Source of the DNA: an uncultured Clostridia bacterium
Lineage (GTDB): Bacteria; Bacillota; Clostridia; Oscillospirales; Ruminococcaceae
Assembly: GCA_946545645.1 (NCBI GenBank)
Contig: CAMNNQ010000202.1
Location: 1-33,540, forward strand
DNA: 33,540 nucleotides
Direction: 5' to 3'
This document shows, piece after piece, positions 1-6,387 of the stretch. The notes under the pieces are model-generated. The model did no database searches and was not told where the DNA came from. It was given only the letters and a program-made list of their open reading frames with translations. Position 1 is the stretch's first letter; every line of letters begins with the position of its first letter. Both the position numbers and the translations under genes were made by a program.

Positions 1-50
1 TCCGGTATGGGGCGCTGCCCCATGCCCCGCTTAGGGCTCTGCCCTAAGAA

Positions 51-251
51 CCTGCCAAGGGCTGGCGCGCCCTTGGATTGGCGCAATATTGCCCGCTTTG
101 TGCGGTGCAGTACTTGTTCTGTGACCCCGCCGCAAACAACGTCCCGCCCCTCTAAAGTATAGACGCCGCTGAACCTTCCGGCATCGTCGCAGGGCGTACA
201 GACGACCCCACAACGACAGCAAGCGACCAACGGGAGCGCCGCGTTTCGGAG
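51..251. repeat. Interspersed repeat, left copy (inverted relative to the right end)
   Basis: Bases 51-156 match the reverse complement of 33405-33510 over 106 bases with about 7 mismatches. Bases 214-251 match the reverse complement of 33263-33300 over 38 bases with 2 mismatches. The element contains the palindrome CCAAGGGC...GCCCTTGG near its outer end, and perfect hairpins lie just outside it (for example CTTAGGGC-tct-GCCCTAAG at 30-48). A 63-codon minus-strand frame at 31-222 is made of this repeat and is not a credible gene. No transposase is present, so this looks like a non-autonomous dispersed element. Family and copy number cannot be judged from one window. Confidence 0.8.
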
Positions 252-312
252 TTAAAAAGCGCGTTTCGGCGCTAAAAAAGAGAATGTGTTAAAAAGATTA
301 TAGGTTTATCAG

Positions 313-341
313 TTGAACAAAGGCCGAGTCTATGCTATGAT
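313..341 (+). promoter_or_regulatory. Promoter of the GH5 cellulase gene
   Basis: A -35 box TTGAAC (313-318) is followed by exactly 17 bases and a -10 box TATGAT (336-341), with an extended -10 TG at 333-334. Transcription should begin near 348, giving a 5' leader of about 150 bases before the start codon at 502. Confidence 0.75.
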
Positions 342-347
342 ATTCAC

Positions 348-501
348 AAGAAGTAAGGCGGTCGAATATAGAATCGGATAAATATCCCCGGAGCATTCAG
401 CATCTGTGGTTCGCGTTTCATTCGTGCAATGGCAGACTGTTTCCACTGTGCAGTCTGCCTTGTTCGACCGGTAAACATCTCTTGGAATGAGGTTTGATGA
501 A
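348..501 (+). promoter_or_regulatory. Structured 5' leader of the GH5 cellulase gene
   Basis: The leader is long and can fold. CGGTCGAA (359-366) is perfectly complementary to TTCGACCG (463-470), closing a domain of about 96 bases. Inside it, GGCAGACTG (431-439) pairs perfectly with CAGTCTGCC (451-459), and GGAT/ATCC pair at 376-387. A ribosome site GAGG (489-492) lies just 3' of the domain. No known riboswitch consensus was recognised. It may be a cis-acting RNA or simply a stabilising leader. Confidence 0.45.
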
Positions 502-1596
502 ATGAAGAAATTTTTGACTGCTGTCTTTGCAGCCTGCCTGCTGCTGACCGCCTGCGGCTCCTCCGATTCAGGTTCAACAGCCGATGTGTCCTCCGCTGCA
601 ACTGCTGCCCCCGCTCCCGCAGGCTCTGTGACAGCCTCCGATCCCGCCGGGGAAACTCCCGCTCCCGCAGTTTCGGCAGATACCGCCTTCGGAAAACACG
701 GCAAACTGTCGGTCAAAGGCGCAGACCTGGTCGATGCCAGCGGTGAAAAGATCCAGCTCCGCGGTATGTCTACTCACGGTATCGCCTGGTATCCCGATTA
801 TGTCTGCGAAGAGACTTTTACCGCTATGCGGGATGAGTGGAATACCAACTGCATCCGCCTTGCGATGTATACACACGAAAACCTCGGCTACTGCTCCAAC
901 GGAGATAAGAATTATATCAAAGGGCTCGTGGATAAGGGAGTCGAGCTTGCTTCCAAGCTGGGTATGTATGTCATCATCGACTGGCACGTTCTCAACGAGG
1001 GCAGCCCCCTGACCTATAAGGACGAGGCGCTGAAATTCTTTGAGGAGATGTCGAAGAAATACGCCGGATACGGCAATGTCCTTTATGAGATCTGCAACGA
1101 GCCAAATAAGGGCGCCGATTGGAGCAAGGTCTCCGAGTATGCCAACGAAGTCATCCCCGTTATCAGAGCCAATGCCCCCGACAGCGTTGTCATCGTCGGC
1201 ACTCCGACCTGGAGCCAGGATGTTGACAAGGCTTCCGCCAAGCCGCTGAGCTTTGACAATATTATGTATACTCTCCATTTCTATGCCGCGACCCATAAGG
1301 ATTTCCTCCGCGACAGGATGGAGAAGTGCATCAAAAACGGTTTTCCGATATTTATCAGCGAATTCGGTATCTGCGATGCTTCCGGCAACGGCAAGGTGGA
1401 TATCACCCAGGCCGATAAATGGAAAGACCTTATAGAAGAATACAATGTAAGCTATATGTGCTGGAACCTCTCCAATAAAGACGAGGCCAGCGCAGTGATC
1501 GCTCCCGGCTGCACCAAGCTCTCCAGCTGGTCAGACGATGAGCTTTCGGAGGAGGGCCGCTGGATAAAGGCCTGGTTTACCTCCGAGACTGATTGA
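502..1596 (+). CDS. Lipoprotein endoglucanase, glycoside hydrolase family 5
   Basis: Predicted to cleave beta-1,4-glucan chains at the cell surface. The start at 502 is preferred over the in-frame ATG at 487 because GAGG (489-492) is well spaced for it and it gives a clean lipoprotein signal with lipobox LTAC (Cys18). A Ser/Thr/Ala/Pro-rich linker of about 45 residues leads into one GH5 catalytic domain. Family hallmarks are visible: VIIDWHVLNEG, the acid/base Glu200 in ICNEPN, the His-Tyr pair in TLHFYAATH, the nucleophile Glu287 in FISEFG, and the substrate-stacking Trp in YMCWNLSNK. The spacing resembles subfamily GH5_2 (Cel5A-like). There is no dockerin or CBM, so it should be anchored by lipid and not by a cellulosome. 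It stands alone between its own promoter and a terminator. Exact substrate (cellulose, mixed-linkage glucan) cannot be told. Confidence 0.93.
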   Translation: MKKFLTAVFAACLLLTACGSSDSGSTADVSSAATAAPAPAGSVTASDPAGETPAPAVSADTAFGKHGKLSVKGADLVDASGEKIQLRGMSTHGIAWYPDYVCEETFTAMRDEWNTNCIRLAMYTHENLGYCSNGDKNYIKGLVDKGVELASKLGMYVIIDWHVLNEGSPLTYKDEALKFFEEMSKKYAGYGNVLYEICNEPNKGADWSKVSEYANEVIPVIRANAPDSVVIVGTPTWSQDVDKASAKPLSFDNIMYTLHFYAATHKDFLRDRMEKCIKNGFPIFISEFGICDASGNGKVDITQADKWKDLIEEYNVSYMCWNLSNKDEASAVIAPGCTKLSSWSDDELSEEGRWIKAWFTSETD

Positions 1597-1621
1597 GAAA
1601 GTTCCGATCCATTCTTTCCTA

Positions 1622-1670
1622 AAAAAGCGCTGTGATGCAAAATCCGTCGGCATCACAGCGCTTTTTATTT
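1622..1670. terminator. Bidirectional intrinsic terminator
   Basis: AAAAAGCGCTGTGATGC (1622-1638) and GCATCACAGCGCTTTTT (1650-1666) form a 17-bp perfect stem with an 11-base loop. It has T-runs on the plus strand and matching A-runs that become T-runs on the minus strand. It lies between the convergent GH5 gene and the transglutaminase-like gene and can end both transcripts. Confidence 0.93.
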
Positions 1671-1696
1671 TTGTTATTCGGTTTTGCCTGTATCAT

Positions 1697-3559
1697 TCAG
1701 GCAGCATTGCGGTCTCTGAAAGCTCTGCGGAAGAGGGCATAATCTCTCAGAGTTATACATCCGTCATTATCAAGATCTGCGATCTTTTGGTCAAGCTGTA
1801 TATCTGCTCCGACTATATAGTCCCGGAACAGCTCAACATCGGATATGTCGAAAACTCCGTCCCCGTTCAGATCATTTTCCACGGCGAGCGCCGGGACAAA
1901 GTTATCGGTATATTGATAACCACAGGGGCAGACATGGAGGTCATATCCCTCATCATCGAAGGTCGGCAGAACGGTCGTATCGGTAAAAGTATGAGAATGC
2001 GTAGTCTTAACGAAGATGAAGCCGTTGTCGGAGGCATAGGTCTCTGCGGCAGAGCCCTCGCAGCCCTTTATGGCAAAATAGGCGATCTTGTTCCTGGCGG
2101 GATAATTGCCGTCATAATTATATGTCCCGCTGCCCTGATAACCGAAAGCATAGTCCCCGATCTCGGTCACGCTTATCGGTATCTCAATGGGATTATTTTT
2201 TGTTCCGACCTTGACAAAGTCGTAAAGGCTGTGGAAAAAGGCTCCCCGGCCGATAGTCCTGAGCCCCAGCGGAAGGGAGATGTTCTTGAGCTTCATGCAG
2301 GCAAAAAAGGCGTCGTTCCCTATGGTCCTGAGCCCGCTGCCCAGCTCTGCGCTTTCAAGTGAGAGGCAGAAGGCAAAGGCTGCGTCATTCAGTTTTACAA
2401 CAGTGTCGGGAAGAGTGACCTTCTTTAGGGTCTGGTTGTTGTAAAAGGCTCTGCTGCCGATCCCGGTAACGGGGAAGCCCATGATCTCCGCAGGGACAGT
2501 GACCTCAACATCTGTTCCTGTATAGCCTGTGATGACTGCTTCGCCTTTGTCAACTACAAAAGTGAAGTCCCCGGCTTCGGCGTGGCGGTAATCCTCTTCC
2601 GGGACCTCCGGGAGATCGTAAACGAAATGGATCCCTGTTGAGCTGGAGCTCCTGGCGGCGTGGCTGACACAGAATTCACCGCTGCCCTTGGCAAAGTAGT
2701 TGGAGGTATCAGCGGTATCGTTCCAGGTCACATCCAGGTAGTAATAATTCCCGTCGTCCATCCTGACAACATTCCATGCGTGGTTTTCGCCGTTGCCCTT
2801 TCCGACGGCAAAGATGCAATCTCCGCCGAGATAGTTTATCATAGCCTGAGCTGCCTTTGCATAAGCCTCACAGACTCCCTTGCCTTCGACCAGTGCTCCG
2901 GTCACATCGTGCGCACCTGTCGCTGTGCTGGGGAACATCTGGATATTGCCCTCCGAGTCCTTACTGTATTCATAGGCATAATCCATATTTTCGGTGAGCC
3001 AGCCGTTTACGAAGAGAGCTATCGTGAAATCCGAGCTGCACCATTCGCCTGCCGCTCTTATTTCATCCAGCCTGGAGCACAGCTTCTGCTGGATCTCTGC
3101 GCGGTCTTCTCCTGCGAGATAATCCTTCGGGACTGTGAGCCAGATCGTGCTTGACCCTACCAAAGGGGAACTGTCCATAAGATAGAGCATAGGGTTGTCA
3201 TATCTCACTATGACGAACACTTCGCAGGCCTCCTGTTTTGTAAGGCCGTACTTATCGATATCGATCGAGGAGTAATAATAGTAGTCCCCGCTGCTGAAAG
3301 AGTAAAGTGTATCTATAGTCTCGCTGCTCTCCCAGAGCTCCTGATATTCTTTGAGTATGTCCTTGTAAAGCTGCTGCCTTGCGGCACCGTTGGATCTTTT
3401 TGCCAGATCCCTGTATCCCCAGTCGGAGGAGGTCTCCGAGAACAGCTCGGCCGCTGTGAGCCCGGAGGCGCTGTCATCCGCCGAGGCGGAGAAACCGAAG
3501 GCACAGATCGCTGCGGCAGCAGTTACTGCAAGGGCTGTGATGATCTTTCTGAGTCTCAT
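1697..3559 (-). CDS. Secreted transglutaminase-like / LRR / dockerin protein
   Basis: This 620-residue exported protein has three parts. A signal peptide (residues 1-27, ending in SASA) precedes a long N-terminal region containing a transglutaminase-like (papain fold) domain with the triad visible as Cys230 (EGKGVCEAYA), His260 (GENHAWN) and Asp276 (YYLDVTWND). Residues about 345-505 hold BspA-type leucine-rich repeats (AF...L..V.LP....I pattern). The C-terminus (about 562-620) is a type I dockerin with two calcium loops, DLNGDGVFDISD and DLDNDGCITLRD. The gene starts 33 bases after the cohesin-dockerin gene, with GGAGG seven bases before ATG, so the two are likely co-transcribed. It may be a protease or cross-linking enzyme docked to a cohesin. 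Substrate unknown. Confidence 0.85.
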   Translation of the reverse strand: MRLRKIITALAVTAAAAICAFGFSASADDSASGLTAAELFSETSSDWGYRDLAKRSNGAARQQLYKDILKEYQELWESSETIDTLYSFSSGDYYYYSSIDIDKYGLTKQEACEVFVIVRYDNPMLYLMDSSPLVGSSTIWLTVPKDYLAGEDRAEIQQKLCSRLDEIRAAGEWCSSDFTIALFVNGWLTENMDYAYEYSKDSEGNIQMFPSTATGAHDVTGALVEGKGVCEAYAKAAQAMINYLGGDCIFAVGKGNGENHAWNVVRMDDGNYYYLDVTWNDTADTSNYFAKGSGEFCVSHAARSSSSTGIHFVYDLPEVPEEDYRHAEAGDFTFVVDKGEAVITGYTGTDVEVTVPAEIMGFPVTGIGSRAFYNNQTLKKVTLPDTVVKLNDAAFAFCLSLESAELGSGLRTIGNDAFFACMKLKNISLPLGLRTIGRGAFFHSLYDFVKVGTKNNPIEIPISVTEIGDYAFGYQGSGTYNYDGNYPARNKIAYFAIKGCEGSAAETYASDNGFIFVKTTHSHTFTDTTVLPTFDDEGYDLHVCPCGYQYTDNFVPALAVENDLNGDGVFDISDVELFRDYIVGADIQLDQKIADLDNDGCITLRDYALFRRAFRDRNAA

Positions 3560-3593
3560 AGCTGCACCTCCATGTTTACGCTTTGTGTATCAT

Positions 3594-4442
3594 TTATTCA
3601 TCTGAGGGAATGACATTGATATATTTATCATAACCCTTCCAGTTGGCGAGATAGCGCTTCAGCAGAATCAGATCCTTGGTATTGACTGCGGGATTAACCG
3701 GATCGAGATTAGCGGCGGCAGTGTCGATATCCGCATAATTCTTCCAGCCGGCAAGATGCCTTTTCAGGATAAGGAGATCGCGGGATCCTATATACCCGTT
3801 GCCGTCTATATCGCCTGTAAAGCGGACATAATCCCTTTCATCCAGATCGCAGTTCTCGCACCAGCGGTGTATGCAGCCCCGCGTTGAGCCTGTGGGGAGC
3901 ACAGTCTCTTCTTTAAGGTCATGCCCTATGGTGATATACCCGGAGGGATAAGTCACTCCCGCAACCTTAACATTCTTGATATCGCAGTCAAAGATCTCGT
4001 TCGGATTATAGGTCAGCTCAAAGGAGAAATCTCCCTCCTTGAGCCGGACATCGTCTTTTACCTTAAAGGTAACGGTGCAGAACGTGCCGTTATCGGTATA
4101 GTTCCTTTCGTCATCTTCACCGATGCTGGTAAACCCTGCGATAAAAGGATCGACTTTGTAGCTGACATCGCTCATAAAAGTAAGGTCCCCGAAGATGCCT
4201 GCTTCGGAAGCGACATACTCAAACACATCAGAATCGTAATCCAGCATTGTTTTCAGGCCGGCGATGCCGCTGTTGTTGCTGATATCGAGGGTAACGCTGA
4301 ACGTGTCTCCTTTCTTATACTGCCCGGGCTCGAACCCGACCGAGAGCGTTATCCCGGCCGCTGCATATACATCGAAAGAAGAGCATACCGCGCAGCTCAT
4401 TACCGCCGCTGCGGCCAATGATATGATCTTTTTCCAGAACAT
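3594..4442 (-). CDS. Cohesin-dockerin adaptor scaffoldin
   Basis: A small exported protein of 282 residues. The ATG at 4442 is chosen because AAGGAAG lies seven bases upstream and it yields a signal peptide (FWKKIISLAAAAVMS...). The frame extends farther upstream but crosses the promoter. Residues about 30-175 resemble a cohesin (single beta-sandwich; VGFEPGQYKKGD, LDYDSDVFEY, GTFCTVTFKVKD, then a G-x-I strand end). A short Cys-rich linker (CIHRWCENCD) precedes a C-terminal dockerin whose first calcium loop is canonical (DIDGNGYIGSRD). The second (NLDPVNPAVNTKD) lacks the usual Gly and is one residue long. One cohesin plus one dockerin is the layout of R. flavefaciens ScaC-type adaptors, so it may re-route enzymes from one cohesin specificity to another. 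The cohesin call rests on pattern and length only. Confidence 0.75.
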   Translation of the reverse strand: MFWKKIISLAAAAVMSCAVCSSFDVYAAAGITLSVGFEPGQYKKGDTFSVTLDISNNSGIAGLKTMLDYDSDVFEYVASEAGIFGDLTFMSDVSYKVDPFIAGFTSIGEDDERNYTDNGTFCTVTFKVKDDVRLKEGDFSFELTYNPNEIFDCDIKNVKVAGVTYPSGYITIGHDLKEETVLPTGSTRGCIHRWCENCDLDERDYVRFTGDIDGNGYIGSRDLLILKRHLAGWKNYADIDTAAANLDPVNPAVNTKDLILLKRYLANWKGYDKYINVIPSDE

Positions 4443-4497
4443 AGATATCTTCCTTTCCAATTTACCAAAGCTGCCATAAGGCAGATCTCTTGTTCTT

Positions 4498-4526
4498 ATT
4501 ATACCAAAAACGACCTCAAAAGTCAA
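4498..4526 (-). promoter_or_regulatory. Promoter of the cohesin-dockerin operon
   Basis: On the minus strand TTGACT (4526-4521) is followed by 17 bases and TATAAT (4503-4498), with an extended -10 TGG. This predicts a start near 4491 and a leader of about 48 bases before ATG 4442. Confidence 0.85.
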
Positions 4527-4565
4527 TACTTTTTGACATTATGCCAAAACTCTCCAGAAGGCAGA

Positions 4566-4608
4566 AAAATGGCGTCCGTACCTCGGGGGGGATTGAGGTA
4601 TGGACGCC
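4566..4608 (-). terminator. Intrinsic terminator of the small secreted protein gene
   Basis: GGCGTCCGTACCTC (4571-4584) pairs with GAGGTATGGACGCC (4595-4608), a 14-bp stem with one G-T pair. Read on the minus strand the stem is followed by ATTTTT, as expected for a terminator of the gene ending at 4639. Confidence 0.85.
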
Positions 4609-4638
4609 GATAATATTGATAGCTGTGAGGGGGCACAG

Positions 4639-5223
4639 CTATTTGGCTGAAAATGTCAGGCTCATCCCGTCGCTGTCGCTCCAGAAGAGCTTGCCCTCGC
4701 TCATAGTGAGCTTGCCGGAATGGTCAGAGTCGATCTTCTGCGCGGCAAGGAATGTGCCGCCCTCGCGGAAGGATGCCACAGATCTTTCGCCGTCTGTATA
4801 GACCAGCTCTTCGCCCTGCATCTTTCCGGTAAAGGAATAGAGGGTGTATGTACCGCGCTGGTCGCAGGATCTTACAGAGCAGAGATAGGAGCCGTCGGCC
4901 TGACCGATGATCTCAAGCGAGGCCTCGGAGCCGAAGCCGTTGGAGCTTATAAAGCTGCCGGAAAATCCGGGCTCAGACTTGCCTTCTGCGGGCTTGGCGC
5001 TGCTTTCTGCGGAGGTCTCTGCCGAAGAGGTCTTCCCGGTCTGCGAAACAGCGCTGCTCGTTACTGTCAATGCTGCTCCGGCGCTTTCTCCGAAGGATGC
5101 AGGCTTATCCGCTGCGGAAACTGTGAACGCTGTTGCGCTGACCGCTATAACTGCCGCAGCCAGGGCTGCCGAAACAGCGGTGATAAAGCCGGTATTGGTC
5201 TTTTTTATATTTATATTTTTCAT
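4639..5223 (-). CDS. Small secreted protein of unknown function
   Basis: 194 residues. An N-terminal hydrophobic segment (about 13-37, ending TAFTVSAAD) looks like a signal peptide. A low-complexity Ser/Ala/Thr linker (about 45-85) follows, then a compact C-terminal region of about 110 residues. That region is rich in Gly and aromatic residues with alternating beta-strand pattern (SLEIIGQADGSYLCSVRS, TLYSFTGKMQGEELVYTDGE, SGKLTMSEGKLFWSDSDG), suggesting a small beta-barrel or sandwich. Two cysteines may form a disulphide. I do not recognise a family. The ribosome site AAAAAGGAG is clear. Its promoter is one of two near-identical copies in the region upstream. Confidence 0.75.
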   Translation of the reverse strand: MKNINIKKTNTGFITAVSAALAAAVIAVSATAFTVSAADKPASFGESAGAALTVTSSAVSQTGKTSSAETSAESSAKPAEGKSEPGFSGSFISSNGFGSEASLEIIGQADGSYLCSVRSCDQRGTYTLYSFTGKMQGEELVYTDGERSVASFREGGTFLAAQKIDSDHSGKLTMSEGKLFWSDSDGMSLTFSAK

Positions 5224-5303
5224 TGTCGGTTTCTCCTTTTTCCGGGCATTGCCCTTGTCTGTATCTTTATTCTAACACACCGACCTTTGCAACTTCTTTG
5301 CAA
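5224..5303 (-). promoter_or_regulatory. Promoter P1 with direct-repeat operator (copy 1) and leader
   Basis: On the minus strand TTGCAAAG occurs twice with an 11-bp period (plus-strand positions 5296-5303 and 5285-5292). The second copy supplies the -35 box TTGCAA (5287-5292), which is 17 bases from -10 TAAAGA (5264-5269). A short GGGC-aat-GCCC hairpin (5244-5254) and AAAAAGGAG lie before ATG 5223. The 31 bases 5274-5304 recur with one mismatch at 5782-5812. The tandem half-sites overlapping the -35 look like an activator or response-regulator site. The regulator is unknown. Confidence 0.65.
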
Positions 5304-5344
5304 ATGATCTATTGCGGAAAAAATATTTCCGCCGCCCCGAGCTA

Positions 5345-5770
5345 TGCCGTAAACAACAGTAAAGGCGGCTCCGCCAAACGATCTGCGAAGCCGCCTTGAT
5401 GATGTGTCCTCTCTTTCGGGACACGCTGTCCCGGTCATTCCGGGTGTCCGGCACTGTTCCGTGCCGCAGCAGCCGCTCTGCGGGCTGCTTACAGGCAGCG
5501 CATTTAAGCTGCCTTTAAAGAAAGATGGTGTGATGAGTGTGTTGTTTGAAAAGAGTTCCCGGATAATTTCCTGCTTATCCGGTGTCCGGCCCTTCTGCCC
5601 GACAGGCCGCAGCAGCCGCTCTGCGGGCTGCATTTTTGTATCTCCGGGGCGACCGGAGATCATCTGCTCTTATGATCTCCGGTCTGCTTTCCCTCTACGG
5701 CGGGGAGCACCTCCGCCCTGCCGGATGAATATCATTCCTCCTTTTCTTTTTGGGGTGTTCCCCTTGCTGT
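5345..5770 (-). ncRNA. Candidate structured RNA or leader driven by promoter P2
   Basis: This stretch has no convincing gene but holds a chain of stems: 5651-5663/5672-5684 (13 bp, perfect), 5612-5617/5626-5631, 5559-5566/5575-5582 (8 bp), 5493-5499/5508-5514 (7 bp), 5469-5474/5483-5488, 5418-5423/5427-5432, and 5362-5370/5389-5397 (9 bp). The last stem is followed on the minus strand by a U-rich stretch that could end the transcript. A 26-base unit is repeated exactly (5463-5488 and 5606-5631). The promoter upstream (5772-5800) fires into it. The transcript could also continue into the secreted protein gene as a long leader. The RNA call is inference from structure. Confidence 0.4.
5463..5631. 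repeat. 26-base perfect direct repeat inside the structured region
   Basis: The 26 bases at 5463-5488 recur exactly at 5606-5631, 143 bases apart. Each copy folds into a GCAGCC/GGCTGC stem. A looser match (CGG-TGTCCGGC) precedes both copies, so the repeated unit is about 45-50 bases and has decayed at one side. Confidence 0.85.
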
Positions 5771-5771
5771 G

Positions 5772-5812
5772 TCTATATAATAACATACCGACCTTTGCAA
5801 CTTCTTTGCAAA
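5772..5812 (-). promoter_or_regulatory. Promoter P2 with direct-repeat operator (copy 2)
   Basis: The TTGCAAAG-aag-TTGCAAAG operator is repeated here (5804-5811 and 5793-5800), with -35 TTGCAA (5795-5800), 17 bases, and -10 TATAGA (5772-5777). An A/T-tract block (5820-5850) upstream could act as an UP element. The start would be near 5765, followed by a GGGG/CCCC mini-hairpin (5752-5763) and AAAAGGAGG. The only ATG after this ribosome site is one base away, too close for normal initiation, and would give 21 codons. Confidence 0.6.
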
Positions 5813-5868
5813 GATCGGCATTTTTTCAAAAAAACAAAAATATTTTTTCCGGAGCTTTTATCGGCCTG

Positions 5869-6387
5869 TCATCCTTCTATCGTCTTCAGCCCGAAGCATC
5901 CGTCCTCGAACACGGCATAGCTGTGAGCTGTGCCGTTCTTGGGCAGCGCTGCCGAGCCGCAGTTGATATAGGTGATATCCCCTAGGGGAGTTATCTCCGG
6001 GATATGGAAATGCCCGTTAAGAAGGAAGTCTCCCTGCCGCAGAGGAGGGATACTGCCCTTGTTCCAGATATGCCCGTGAGTCGCAAAAAGTCGGCAGCCG
6101 TCGGCATAGACCCAGGCATAATCCGCAAGGATCGGAAAGCTCAGCATCATCTGATCGACCTCGCAGTCGCAGTTGCCCCGGACGCAGATCAGCCGCTCCC
6201 TGACGGAGTTGAGCATATCCGCCACTGCCTTTGGGTCGTGCCCGTCCGGCAGGGGGTTGCGGGGGCCGTGATAGAGCAGGTCTCCCAGCAGCAGGAGCTG
6301 GTCGAAGCCGCCGTTCTCAAAGCTGGACAGCAGCTTTTCGCACCAGTATGCCGAGCCGTGGATATCGGAGGCGATCATCAGTCTCAT
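5869..6387 (-). CDS. yfcE: YfcE-like metallophosphoesterase
   Basis: 172 residues, the usual length for the YfcE/MJ0936 family of single-domain calcineurin-like phosphodiesterases. The metal-binding motifs are all visible in order: SDIHG (8-12), LLGDLLYHGPRN, RGNCDCEV, THGHIW and NGHFHIP. Expected to be a cytosolic, Mn-dependent phosphodiesterase; the natural substrate of the family is poorly defined. Its start codon shares one base with the stop codon of the PIN/NYN-like gene (TGATG at 6385-6389), so translation is probably coupled. It is the last gene of a three-gene operon. Confidence 0.92.
   Translation of the reverse strand: MRLMIASDIHGSAYWCEKLLSSFENGGFDQLLLLGDLLYHGPRNPLPDGHDPKAVADMLNSVRERLICVRGNCDCEVDQMMLSFPILADYAWVYADGCRLFATHGHIWNKGSIPPLRQGDFLLNGHFHIPEITPLGDITYINCGSAALPKNGTAHSYAVFEDGCFGLKTIEG

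Noticed and set aside
31-222. 63-codon frame in the left repeat
   Set aside because: It lies wholly in an interspersed repeat with hairpins, with an Arg-rich, low-quality translation.
348-501. Known riboswitch (c-di-GMP, cobalamin, preQ1, SAM) in the GH5 leader
   Set aside because: None of the conserved core sequences was found; only generic stem structure is present.
5220-5663. 147-codon minus-strand frame across the structured region
   Set aside because: It runs through the direct repeats, hairpins and the P1 promoter, has no ribosome site, and its composition (Arg/Gly/Cys-rich) is not protein-like.
5676-5741. 21-codon frame after promoter P2 (ATG at 5741)
   Set aside because: The ATG is only one base from GGAGG, too close for initiation, and the frame ends inside a hairpin. 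Kept only as a remote possibility.
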